14,613 nt of DNA from Syntrophaceae bacterium UBA4778. Its GTDB lineage: Bacteria; Desulfobacterota; Syntrophia; Syntrophales; UBA4778. Where the stretch lies: assembly GCA_002403175.1 (NCBI GenBank), contig DHHG01000120.1:1-14613 (forward strand). The letters are read 5' to 3'. The notes below the pieces were generated by a model. That model was not told the origin of the DNA, searched no databases, and saw only the letters and a list, made by a program, of their open reading frames with translations. Each line of letters begins with the position of its first letter. The first letter of the stretch is position 1. The translations under genes were made by a program, and so were the position numbers. Below are positions 8,138-14,613 of the stretch, in pieces.

Positions 8138-8537
8138 AAATCACCCCTTTAGAGACTCGCTTGTTAGAATCACTGAGCAACTTGCAATTTTTCGAAATTT
8201 CACATTGCGACAGGGCAATCGGGCAGAATGGGATTTTATGCACACATTTACAGGCAAGTGTTCGGGATCTAATTCGTTAATTTTGAGATAATTGGATCAT
8301 AGCTGTATAAGGGTCGGGCATGGTGAGCAAACACACTTTTTTGATATAAATAAACCATCTCCAATGAACAAACAATAATAGAAACTCTGAAATCTGACTA
8401 AAAAAAACCTTAGATAAAAAGGTAAAATTATGAAAAGGGAATAGAAAAGAAAAGGTTCAGACTTTCAATCTTTTCGATTTTCATAAAAGGTACTGATGTA
8501 TTGCAAATGAAATCTGGATTCATTACACTAATCCTGC
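8138..8537. other. 400-nt AT-rich intergenic region between efflux and tRNA operons
   Basis: No credible coding region on either strand. It must hold the leftward promoter of the efflux operon, but no hexamer pair with good consensus and spacing stands out; the best is a weak TTGCTC-15 nt-TATACA reading leftward in the 8300-8340 area. Short symmetric elements are present: TTTCGAAA at 8190-8197, and a 5-bp ACCTT/AAGGT hairpin (8407-8423) followed leftward by a seven-T run, which is at best a weak terminator. Positions 8400-8480 are very A-rich on the plus strand. Confidence 0.45.
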
Positions 8538-8566
8538 TTGACAATAAAAATGAAAGAGGTTATTAA
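8538..8566 (+). promoter_or_regulatory. Sigma-70-like promoter of the tRNA operon
   Basis: A perfect -35 TTGACA (8538-8543) is followed after 17 bp by TATTAA (8561-8566, four of six consensus matches). The -10 box lies 16 nt before tRNA-Arg, as expected for a short-leader stable-RNA promoter. Confidence 0.75.
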
Positions 8567-8582
8567 ACCGCTTTCAAAACAA

Positions 8583-8659
8583 GCGCCTGTAGCTCAGCTG
8601 GATAGAGCATCTGCCTTCTAAGCAGAGGGTTCGGGGTTCGAGTCCCTGCAGGCGCGCCA
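8583..8659 (+). tRNA. tRNA-Arg (anticodon TCT)
   Basis: A 77-nt cloverleaf. Acceptor GCGCCTG (8583-8589) pairs with CAGGCGC (8649-8655), with discriminator G and encoded CCA (8657-8659). The anticodon stem TCTGC/GCAGA encloses loop CTTCTAA with TCT at 8617-8619. T-arm CGGGG-TTCGAGT-CCCTG. It reads AGA codons. First gene of the three-tRNA operon. Confidence 0.96.
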
Positions 8660-8668
8660 AATTAATAT

Positions 8669-8746
8669 GGTGGGCGTAGCTCAACTGGTTAGAGTGTCGG
8701 GTTGTGGCCCCGAAGGTTGAGGGTTCAAGTCCCTTCGCTCACCCCA
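8669..8746 (+). tRNA. tRNA-His (anticodon GTG)
   Basis: Acceptor GTGGGCG (8670-8676) pairs with CGCTCAC (8736-8742). The extra G at 8669 faces C73, the G-1 identity element special to tRNA-His. Anticodon stem TCGGG/CCCGA with loop TTGTGGC gives GTG. CCA is encoded at 8744-8746. It lies 9 nt after tRNA-Arg(TCT). Confidence 0.96.
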
Positions 8747-8780
8747 AATAAAATACCGGTTTTATACCGGCTCAAAATAA

Positions 8781-8857
8781 GCGCCCGTAGCTCAGCTGGA
8801 TAGAGTCGCAGACTTCGAATCTGTTGGTCGCACGTTCGAATCGTGCCGGGCGTACCA
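8781..8857 (+). tRNA. tRNA-Arg (anticodon TCG)
   Basis: Acceptor GCGCCCG (8781-8787) pairs with CGGGCGT, with a G-U pair at the first position. The anticodon arm GCAGA-CTTCGAA-TCTGT shows TCG. T-arm GCACG-TTCGAAT-CGTGC. CCA is encoded at 8855-8857. The D-stem also ends in a G-U pair. This TCG-anticodon Arg tRNA would be expected to read CGA and related CGN codons. Last gene of the operon. Confidence 0.94.
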
Positions 8858-8873
8858 GTAAGGCATTCCTATT

Positions 8874-8904
8874 AGGGCACAGAGAAATCTGTGCCCTTCT
8901 TTTT
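8874..8904 (+). terminator. Intrinsic terminator of the tRNA operon
   Basis: Perfect 10-bp stem AGGGCACAGA/TCTGTGCCCT closed by a GAAA tetraloop and followed by TCTTTTT. It lies 16 nt past the CCA of tRNA-Arg(TCG). Confidence 0.95.
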
Positions 8905-9020
8905 ATGCATTGCATTCATCCTCCCCCTTATCAATCTTCAGAAATACCTTCTTTCAAAATCCGCCTCGCCTTGATTGCAACGACGAGCGCCAGAATGAAT
9001 ATTGATAATGAATTCTATTT

Positions 9021-9050
9021 TGATTCAACCCGTAATGATTCAACCGGTAA
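9021..9050 (+). repeat. Tandem 15-bp direct repeat upstream of the hydrolase gene
   Basis: Two exactly abutting copies of TGATTCAACCSGTAA (9021-9035 and 9036-9050), identical at 14 of 15 positions (C versus G at position 11). They end 21 nt before the hydrolase ATG, just upstream of its Shine-Dalgarno sequence. They could be paired regulator sites in the 5' region or a recent slippage duplication. Confidence 0.6.
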
Positions 9051-9071
9051 ATTGAAGGGAGGGTTATCCAT

Positions 9072-9851
9072 ATGCAGACAAAATATAAAGTGATCTGGAT
9101 ACTGATTGTGCTCATCATGATCGAAATATGGCCTAAATGCCTTGATTCACGATCCATGGGCACTCAAAAGGTCGCTACTTTCAAAAATAACCCATATAAA
9201 TCCCTATCAAGCCGGTATCTAATTTTTTTGCCTCCTGAGTATCATGAAAATCAGAGAAAATGGCCACTTCTAATTTTTTTACATGGAGGATCGGCCAGGG
9301 GCTCGGATATTAATAAACTTAGGCGCTATGTGTTACCTGGCTATCTGGATAAAGGCATTTATCCTACTCCCGATTTCCCATTTATAGTCGTTTCACCACA
9401 ATACAGGCGTGGCAAAACATGGCAGGACAATGCCAAAGCACTTTCACTCCTCATCAAAGAAGTCTGTTTGAATTTCAAGGTAGATGATCGGCGTATTTAT
9501 CTGACAGGGCCGAGTATGGGGGGACAGGGGACCTGGTATATCGCGTCACAATATCCTAATCTATTCGCGGCAATTGCTCCGGTAGCGGCAGTGCGGACAG
9601 TTCCGGAATGGGCCTCTCAAGTCAAGCGATTACCCGTTTGGATATTTCAGGGCAAGAGGGATAAATTCTCCCCTTTGAAATCATTCAAAGTTCTGGTAAA
9701 AAAAATAGGGCAACCGGCAACATGTAAAATCACTGTTTACGATAAGGATCATGTTGGAACGATTAAATCCGCGTATAAGAGCAAGGAACTTTATGCTTGG
9801 TTTCTGAAACACAGGAAAGAGAATACCACACAGGGTAATAGATATGGATAA
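9072..9851 (+). CDS. Alpha/beta hydrolase, esterase/peptidase-like, membrane-anchored or exported
   Basis: This 259-aa serine hydrolase resembles the phospholipase/carboxylesterase and PHB-esterase-like groups. A basic start followed by a hydrophobic stretch (about 7-20) suggests a signal anchor or uncleaved signal peptide. C23 is not in a proper lipobox. The oxyanion-region HGG is at 71-73. The nucleophile elbow G-P-S-M-G (146-150) gives S148, with D197 (QGKRDKFSP) and H227 (YDKDHVG) completing a plausible triad in the right order. The ATG is fixed by a GGGAGG Shine-Dalgarno sequence about 8 nt upstream. The gene stands alone between the tRNA operon and tRNA-Lys, apparently using the bidirectional terminator downstream. 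The substrate is unknown. Esters or short PHA oligomers are possible, but the PHA genes are 7 kb away on the other strand. Confidence 0.82.
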   Translation: MQTKYKVIWILIVLIMIEIWPKCLDSRSMGTQKVATFKNNPYKSLSSRYLIFLPPEYHENQRKWPLLIFLHGGSARGSDINKLRRYVLPGYLDKGIYPTPDFPFIVVSPQYRRGKTWQDNAKALSLLIKEVCLNFKVDDRRIYLTGPSMGGQGTWYIASQYPNLFAAIAPVAAVRTVPEWASQVKRLPVWIFQGKRDKFSPLKSFKVLVKKIGQPATCKITVYDKDHVGTIKSAYKSKELYAWFLKHRKENTTQGNRYG

Positions 9852-9952
9852 TCATTGTATACGGGTGTTGCCTGGAAATAGTTGATTTATATTTTTTCCC
9901 ATTCAGAAGAAAAAGATGTTCGGGCATGAATTTACATAATCTAGTCAGAAAA

Positions 9953-9990
9953 GAAAAAGGCGAATCGAATAATACCGATTCGCCTTTTTC
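9953..9990. terminator. Bidirectional intrinsic terminator between hydrolase and tRNA-Lys
   Basis: Perfect inverted repeat GAAAAAGGCGAATCG (9953-9967) and CGATTCGCCTTTTTC (9976-9990) with an 8-nt loop. The core GGCGAATCG stem is flanked by A-tracts and T-tracts, so it terminates the rightward hydrolase transcript and the leftward tRNA-Lys transcript. Confidence 0.92.
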
Positions 9991-9995
9991 TTTAT

Positions 9996-10071
<76 letters not shown>

Positions 10072-10222
10072 AATATTTTCAGGATTTTTTTTCAAGCACT
10101 TTGAAAAGGTATCCAGCACTCCCAAATTGAAAGTGAGCATTTATACTATTTTGAAACCCATTGCAACATTTTTCTGCAATTTACATTTTGGGATTTGGAA
10201 ATTTGGGGATTGGATATAAACT

Positions 10223-10248
10223 GGAAATGATTTATAAGAAACATTTCC
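10223..10248. repeat. 7-bp inverted repeat upstream of the double-hotdog gene
   Basis: GGAAATG (10223-10229) and CATTTCC (10242-10248) with a 12-nt AT-rich spacer, about 90 nt before the hotdog ATG. The layout fits a dimeric regulator site or a small leader hairpin. A weak TATAAA lies just upstream (about 10215-10220) without a clear -35 partner. Confidence 0.35.
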
Positions 10249-10337
10249 GATATCAACCATAGTTGTCAGAATAGAGGGTTCTGTGTTAATTCGTTGCTGC
10301 TTTTATTTTAAATCGGAAGGAATAACCGGAGTTGATT

Positions 10338-11327
10338 ATGATTCGTATTTCAGAAGCAAATAGTAGCGAAAAGCAGGACAGCATCAAAAAATTATTATTC
10401 AATGATGCTATCATTACAGGTGATGATCAGAAATTGTTTACATCGGTTTTGCTGGATGAAAGCAAGGAAGGGTGGATTGGAATTCCTCATGGAGGAATCG
10501 CAATGGGAGCCCTTACAGAACTTGCCTTCATGCTCTGGGAAAACTCCGGAAGGAAAGAAAAATATCCTTTTAGGGCTGATTTCCGTTTTGGTGGCACAGC
10601 CGCTAGGGTGGGTGATTCGTCGTACATGGAAGTTAGCCGGCAGAATAATTTGATTCAGGGAAATATTCTGATAAATCAGGATCAGACTCCTTATCTGGAA
10701 GCAGAACTGAAGCCTGAAGAAGACAGTACGCGAAATCCTGAATCGAGATTGTCGGAGCTAAATATAACTTCCGTGGACATGCATCCTTTGCCCTTTTATT
10801 CCAATTGCTTTGTATGCGGCTCAGAGCGGAAAGAGACAGGATTAAAGAGAAGATTTCATTTTCTTGATTCCGAATTGCAGCTGAAAGCCGTTATTTCTAA
10901 AATGGGATTCGACTGCGCGGACTCCGACACGCTCAGCCCATTTCTAAGGAATGGAAATTTTCATCCCCTCTCACTCATGGCGCTTCTGGACGAGACCTTA
11001 GGCTGGAGCGGTTTCATATCTACCGCCGCCGGTGCCGTAACAGTCAAGATAAATTTCACATTTTACCGCCCGATTTTAGCGGATGAAAAAATCTATTTTT
11101 TGGGTTGTTGCGATGAGGTGAGAGGACGATTTGGATCACGTCAGCTTTTTCAGGCATCGGGCGAAGCAACCGTGATGCATGATGATGGAACGCTTGAAAC
11201 CGTTATTTCCGCATCGGGACAATGGATGACGATAAAAAATCTAACGGAACAGATGAAAACACATTTAAAGCCCGAGGAATGGACGCGTTCAGCTTTTTCT
11301 CATGCTTATAAGGTAAACCAAACCTGA
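10338..11327 (+). CDS. Double-hotdog (PaaI/acyl-CoA thioesterase-like) protein
   Basis: This 329-aa cytoplasmic protein is read as two tandem hotdog folds. Half 1 (about 1-125) has the hotdog helix start IPHGGIAMGAL (H51-G52-G53) and a beta strand FRADFRFGGTAARVGD. Half 2 begins with the CFVCG motif (147-151) and ETGLKRRFHF, a combination common in PaaI-type thioesterases. It then has HPLSLMALLDETLGWSG (H199, D208, E209) and the strand VTVKINFTFYRPILADEKI. Hotdog enzymes act on acyl-CoA or acyl-ACP thioesters; the substrate here cannot be told. The ATG at 10338 is chosen because GGAG lies 6 nt upstream; a TTG two codons earlier is less likely. The gene is monocistronic and converges on the next gene with 26 nt between. 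A dehydratase-type activity is the main alternative. Confidence 0.72.
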   Translation: MIRISEANSSEKQDSIKKLLFNDAIITGDDQKLFTSVLLDESKEGWIGIPHGGIAMGALTELAFMLWENSGRKEKYPFRADFRFGGTAARVGDSSYMEVSRQNNLIQGNILINQDQTPYLEAELKPEEDSTRNPESRLSELNITSVDMHPLPFYSNCFVCGSERKETGLKRRFHFLDSELQLKAVISKMGFDCADSDTLSPFLRNGNFHPLSLMALLDETLGWSGFISTAAGAVTVKINFTFYRPILADEKIYFLGCCDEVRGRFGSRQLFQASGEATVMHDDGTLETVISASGQWMTIKNLTEQMKTHLKPEEWTRSAFSHAYKVNQT

Positions 11328-11353
11328 ACGAATTGTGAGTGGATTCAGAATGA

Positions 11354-12412
11354 TCATTGTTTCAGAAGGGATAGCATCCGAAACAGCGAAATCAACCATG
11401 AGAGGGTCGATTCAGCACCCTGATTTTGATTCAGGCCATCGGCTTGCAATCCATCGCGACATCCTCCCGTAATCGTATCAATCAGTGGTTTTCCAAGATC
11501 GTTGACACCCAAAAACCACTCCAAGGAGCAGACCCCTTTTTTCATCCATACAAGATCATGTGTTATTTCAAAAGCAGTCAGACAAGCATCGGTCATGGCC
11601 TGTGCCTCAACTGGCTGCTGATCAAAGCAAGCCCTTTGTTTTTCTCCCCGGCTGCACCAGCCTTTGTTTCCAATCGGAATAAAATGGCCTTTTTCAGAAG
11701 TTTGCATTTGCATCAGCCACTCTAAAGATTGGAGTCCTAATTTTATCATTTCCGGCCGATGCAACAGATTCCCGGAAAGGATCAGGGCTTGTGGAATCTT
11801 TGCGTTAGAATAGGTCAGACAATCATCAACCCAAAACCAGTTTTCTGATGCATTGTTCAGATAGAGAAGCAGCAATCTTTCTGAGAGTTCTTTCAGAATA
11901 TGCTCTGCGAAGGAATCGTCTTCTGCACGTTTTAAATAATGATATACTCCATTGATGCCGAAGGCCCAGGAACGGGGAAAAGTGAAATCAAGGAGAACCG
12001 GAATGGCCTCTCTGAATAAATTAGAAGCAAGATTTCTAATCCCTGGTGAAGACGAACAGGATGCTGTCATGCCCAGTGCCCATACAGCTCTTCCATGGCT
12101 GTCTTCAGACCCAGTTTCCTCGATCCAGCGCCGGTCAAATTCCATAAAATTTCTAAATCGGCCAGTATTCTTATCAAATGCGTGCTCTAAAAAGCTGAGA
12201 TACTTTACGGAGAGGTCGGAGAAATCCATTGAGGAGTAGAAATCCTGAGCTAAAATTGAGACAATCAGCGCTCGTGCATTGTCATCCGTACAATAACCAT
12301 GCTTTCTTTGTGGGATATGAAATCGGGCGTGCTGGAGGATTCCGGTATCATCTGTCATGTGACGAAGATGACGCAAATTTATCAGGCTTGTTAGCTGATC
12401 GTAGGAAATCAT
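11354..12412 (-). CDS. Free-standing alpha/alpha-toroid carbohydrate-active-type domain protein
   Basis: This 352-aa soluble protein has no signal peptide. It matches my memory of a domain often encoded with, or fused to, family-4 glycosyltransferases and mannoside-processing genes. The hallmarks are LRHLRHMTDDTGILQHA near the N-terminus, HGYCTDDNAR (38-47), SEDSHGRAVWALG (102-114), WFWVDD (192-197), FDQQPVEAQAM (263-273) and a C-terminal GGCRDGL...G-x-N-x-N-Q-G-A-E-S-T (327-347). The regular helical spacing, conserved Asp/Glu/Trp/His and ending resemble six-hairpin glycosidase-like barrels. Here it stands alone, with no glycosyltransferase in the window. The ATG at 12412 is preferred (CAGGT upstream) over a TTG at 12430 that lacks a Shine-Dalgarno sequence. 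The reaction is unknown, with glycan hydrolysis, phosphorolysis or transfer all possible. Confidence 0.65.
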   Translation of the reverse strand: MISYDQLTSLINLRHLRHMTDDTGILQHARFHIPQRKHGYCTDDNARALIVSILAQDFYSSMDFSDLSVKYLSFLEHAFDKNTGRFRNFMEFDRRWIEETGSEDSHGRAVWALGMTASCSSSPGIRNLASNLFREAIPVLLDFTFPRSWAFGINGVYHYLKRAEDDSFAEHILKELSERLLLLYLNNASENWFWVDDCLTYSNAKIPQALILSGNLLHRPEMIKLGLQSLEWLMQMQTSEKGHFIPIGNKGWCSRGEKQRACFDQQPVEAQAMTDACLTAFEITHDLVWMKKGVCSLEWFLGVNDLGKPLIDTITGGCRDGLQADGLNQNQGAESTLSWLISLFRMLSLLKQ

Positions 12413-12484
12413 AATAGACCTGATATTCAATGAATTGAGTATAAGAGATTAGACAATTAGATCATTGGAAATCGGCATATCTCA

Positions 12485-12504
12485 AAGGGGGCTTTCGCCC
12501 CCTT
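12485..12504 (-). terminator. GC-rich hairpin after the small membrane protein gene
   Basis: Perfect 8-bp stem AAGGGGGC/GCCCCCTT with a GAAA tetraloop on the minus strand, 13 nt past the stop of the 94-aa gene. The following U-run is short (TTTGAG), so termination may be incomplete and allow read-through into the downstream toroid-domain gene. Confidence 0.65.
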
Positions 12505-12517
12505 AATAAAGATGAAA

Positions 12518-12802
12518 TTACTGTTTGGATGGTTGTGGCGGTGCCGGCAATGGCTGCTGTGCAGGCGGCTTTGGTGCTGAAGGGGGAACAGGTACTTCAG
12601 CTGTTTTCTTTGCTTCAACGCTTTCCACTTTCACATACTCTTTTCCAACTGTTAATGTCACCTCTCCTGACAGCCTGTCTATCTTATAGAATGCAGGAGC
12701 ATAAGCGTAATTCGCTGTTACAACCTGATAACGGGTCCAGTAAAGCGTGAATGCAACCAGAATAAGTACGACTACAACAATAACCTGCCAGAATTTGTTC
12801 AT
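12518..12802 (-). CDS. Small single-span membrane protein with proline-rich tail, unknown function
   Basis: I do not recognise a named family. The 94-aa protein has one N-terminal hydrophobic helix (about 5-21, FWQVIVVVVLILVAFTLYW) after a short basic start. A folded-looking middle (YYKIDRLSGEV-type segment, here AFYKIDRLSGEVTLTVGKEYVKVE at 37-60) follows, then a Lys/Ala linker and a Pro-rich tail (about 71-92) with repeated P-x-P and APP units. The topology suggests an inner-membrane anchor with the rest in the periplasm. The Y-K-I-D-R-x-(T/S)-G-E-V pattern is seen in various small bacterial membrane proteins. The ATG has a near-perfect AGGAGG Shine-Dalgarno sequence, so the start is firm. 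It is preceded by pckA (118 nt) and followed by a hairpin. Confidence 0.75.
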   Translation of the reverse strand: MNKFWQVIVVVVLILVAFTLYWTRYQVVTANYAYAPAFYKIDRLSGEVTLTVGKEYVKVESVEAKKTAEVPVPPSAPKPPAQQPLPAPPQPSKQ

Positions 12803-12920
12803 GGAGGACCTCCTGAAAAGAATTTAATCCGGAGCGGGTCCGGCATTCATATATACGATATAGCGGAAAATAGAAAAAAAGTCCCGAGCTTTTAAGATAA
12901 CATTGATTCGGAAATAGAAT

Positions 12921-14570
12921 TTACTCCGGAATCCAGCCTTCTTGTGCCGTTTCTGAATAGGAATAAGGGAGCGCGTCCCTGATTGATTGGGGAATATTCC
13001 CGTACTTTCCTTCGAATTCTTCCAGAAAAAGCCGGCGGCCTTCAAAAAAATTATTTATTTTTTTTCTCAAAAGTGTTCGTTCCTTGAACAAAGATTGCGC
13101 ATTCATTAAATCCAGATTTGCACGATCACACATGATCGGGTAATGATAGCCAATCATATCAGGTTCAAAGCTAAATCGGATCTGATTGCGAAGTAAATCG
13201 TTATATGCTGAAAGTGATTGCCGCAATGACACCTTCGTTTCGGGATTACCGATCGCTCCCGTGTTGGCTAGGTAACATTTGATACGATTTCGCTTGATAA
13301 TATCATAAAATATCATGGCATGTTCCAGACGGTTACCTGCAACAAAGGGATCGAGAAAGAATACCCTTTTGAATTTACCGGCTTCTTCCGGATTGCCTCC
13401 CGTACTTTCGATGGATTCCCCGTAAATGAATTGCATGGTGGCCTGTTCGGGGGTCAGTTTGCTGATGACATTTACAAGGGGGTTACGGGTAAGAATGATT
13501 ATGAAATCGGTACGATCCGCTCTTAAACTTCTACTTGCGATCTCTAGATTATCCCTGGTGACAATTGCCCGGCCATTCCCCGTCTTTGATATATCCTTGA
13601 AATCAGGCGTATATGGATATTTTGTGATCGCAACGTTTTCAAGATACGCATCCCGGGAGCCTGCCGCACGGAGTATTTCCGGCTGACTTTCATCAAGACC
13701 CTCCGTCTTTACATACAATCCGCCCATCTCAAAGGCCGCATAACTGCTATCAAACCCCAGAATGCCGCCATCATCTCCGATCATTTCGGAACTCTCTCGC
13801 GGCATTCTCGAAAATTTCCGGCATAGCGTTGTAGTTTTTCCTGTTGCAGTTAATCCCGAGACAGCTGTTACAATTTCCATCAATTCCGGTCTTTCCGTTT
13901 CAAGATTATAAGTCCAGAGGAAATCGCGTCTGGCTCCGGAATGAAGAAAAATTCCTTGTTTATCGATGGCTTTAACACGCCAGTTCTCAAATTGAAAAAT
14001 GCCTTTTTTCCCTTCACCCAGATAAACCGTATTGCGGCATATTTTTACCTGCTCGCCTCTTCTATCCCCCATCCATAAACGAACGGTAATATCTTTATCC
14101 TTCAATTTCTTCGCCTTGTTATACTCGAAAGCATCGTCCGTAAAATAAATAATGGTATATGTCGGTTGTTCGACAACCCTGGATGCAGGACTGTCCATCA
14201 GCATTTTCAGGCCATAAGCCAGATGCGCATATTGGAAGGGAATAATAAAACGAGCTGTCACGTTATCACGGCCATCCCCGACTATCGTGTCCAGAGAAAT
14301 GATCTTTTCCCGACGCAGTACATCAACCGCTTCCGCAGCAAGTATTTCTTCTTTTTCACCGAAGGGACTATCTATATTATTGCTGGTGTGCGGAGCGGAT
14401 CTTGACATAGGTTCGGAATCTACAGCCAGCGATCCTGTCTGGGTCTGAATGACACCTTCCTGGGTGAGAGCAATTTGCTTAAGATCATCCAGCGAACGGC
14501 CTTCCGCGAGGCGTCCATCGTTTTTGGCTTCCAGATAAATTTGACGTGCCGCTTTGATGAAGGGATTCAT
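12921..14570 (-). CDS. pckA: Phosphoenolpyruvate carboxykinase (ATP), divergent form
   Basis: This enzyme interconverts oxaloacetate + ATP and PEP + CO2 + ADP in the cytosol (EC 4.1.1.49). The 549-aa length matches the ATP-type family (about 540). By mental alignment to E. coli PckA, conserved residues are R57 (SRSAP, substrate Arg), K188-K189 followed by G-I-F (Lys pair), H210 (metal His), the P-loop SGLTATGKTTT (238-248), D266-D267 (metal-binding Asp of kinase-2) and R334. LTPEQATMQFIYG, YLANTGAIG and a C-terminal VSLRQSLSAY segment also fit. It departs from the usual DDEHGW motif, reading DDGGIL instead. The ATG at 14570 lacks a good Shine-Dalgarno sequence, and the frame stays open without a stop to the window edge, so the true start may lie further upstream. 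The weak hairpin and A/T-tract after the stop are not a convincing terminator. Confidence 0.88.
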   Translation of the reverse strand: MNPFIKAARQIYLEAKNDGRLAEGRSLDDLKQIALTQEGVIQTQTGSLAVDSEPMSRSAPHTSNNIDSPFGEKEEILAAEAVDVLRREKIISLDTIVGDGRDNVTARFIIPFQYAHLAYGLKMLMDSPASRVVEQPTYTIIYFTDDAFEYNKAKKLKDKDITVRLWMGDRRGEQVKICRNTVYLGEGKKGIFQFENWRVKAIDKQGIFLHSGARRDFLWTYNLETERPELMEIVTAVSGLTATGKTTTLCRKFSRMPRESSEMIGDDGGILGFDSSYAAFEMGGLYVKTEGLDESQPEILRAAGSRDAYLENVAITKYPYTPDFKDISKTGNGRAIVTRDNLEIASRSLRADRTDFIIILTRNPLVNVISKLTPEQATMQFIYGESIESTGGNPEEAGKFKRVFFLDPFVAGNRLEHAMIFYDIIKRNRIKCYLANTGAIGNPETKVSLRQSLSAYNDLLRNQIRFSFEPDMIGYHYPIMCDRANLDLMNAQSLFKERTLLRKKINNFFEGRRLFLEEFEGKYGNIPQSIRDALPYSYSETAQEGWIPE

Positions 14571-14613
14571 AATTTTATGAAGGGTATTGATAATTTGAGG
14601 ATAGCGAATAGAA

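Noticed and set aside
8583..8804. Near-identical 24-bp stretches in the two tRNA-Arg genes as possible attachment sites of an integrated element
   Set aside because: They are conserved 5' halves of paralogous tRNAs in one operon, and no integrase or cargo lies between them.
8824..9093. Plus-strand 89-aa reading frame
   Set aside because: It begins inside tRNA-Arg(TCG), runs through the terminator and has no Shine-Dalgarno sequence or protein-like composition.
12831..12900. CCGGA/TCCGG hairpin and AAAAG...CTTTT tract after pckA as terminator
   Set aside because: Stems are only about 5 bp. The GC hairpin lacks a U-run, and the A/T-flanked one is too weak to call.

Overview
The window looks like a piece of chromosome from a Gram-negative, polyhydroxyalkanoate (PHA)-making bacterium. 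Three things point that way: a complete tripartite RND efflux system with two lipoprotein-like components, a class III PHA synthase subunit (PhaE), and four tRNA genes that all encode their CCA ends. The mix of class III PHA genes, a divergent ATP-type PEP carboxykinase and anaerobe-style accessory genes suggests a Desulfobacterota/Syntrophales-like organism. That placement is inference from family resemblance; the window has no phylogenetic marker.

Left block, all on the minus strand (8137 down to 1): efflux adaptor (MFP), RND pump and outer-membrane factor are tightly packed (3-nt gap, then 8-nt overlap). After a 77-nt gap comes a PHA cassette: a short-chain dehydrogenase resembling acetoacetyl-CoA reductase, a 93-aa phasin-like protein, PhaE, and the first five codons of a further gene at the window edge. 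That last gene is most likely phaC, because its ATG lies one base past the phaE stop and its Shine-Dalgarno sequence lies inside the end of phaE.

Middle block: a roughly 400-nt AT-rich gap without genes precedes a plus-strand tRNA operon (Arg-TCT, His-GTG, Arg-TCG) that has a good sigma-70-like promoter and a textbook terminator. Next is an alpha/beta hydrolase with a hydrophobic N-terminus and an intact-looking Ser/Asp/His triad, preceded by a 15-bp tandem repeat. It converges with a minus-strand tRNA-Lys(CTT) on a shared bidirectional terminator.

Right block: a plus-strand double-hotdog (thioesterase-like) protein converges, with only 26 nt between, on a minus-strand protein resembling alpha/alpha-toroid carbohydrate-active domains. 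Further along the minus strand are a small single-span membrane protein with a proline-rich tail and an ATP-dependent PEP carboxykinase whose reading frame stays open to the right edge.

Metabolically, the PHA genes would make, polymerise and coat 3-hydroxyacyl-CoA polymer, and PEP carboxykinase links C4 acids to PEP. The hydrolase and hotdog protein could act on esters or acyl-CoAs, but nothing here proves they take part in PHA metabolism. No mobile element, CRISPR array, phage gene or clearly new multi-gene system is evident. The most unusual items are the small phasin-like protein, the hotdog protein with its motifs split between halves, the free-standing carbohydrate-type domain and the divergent PEP carboxykinase.
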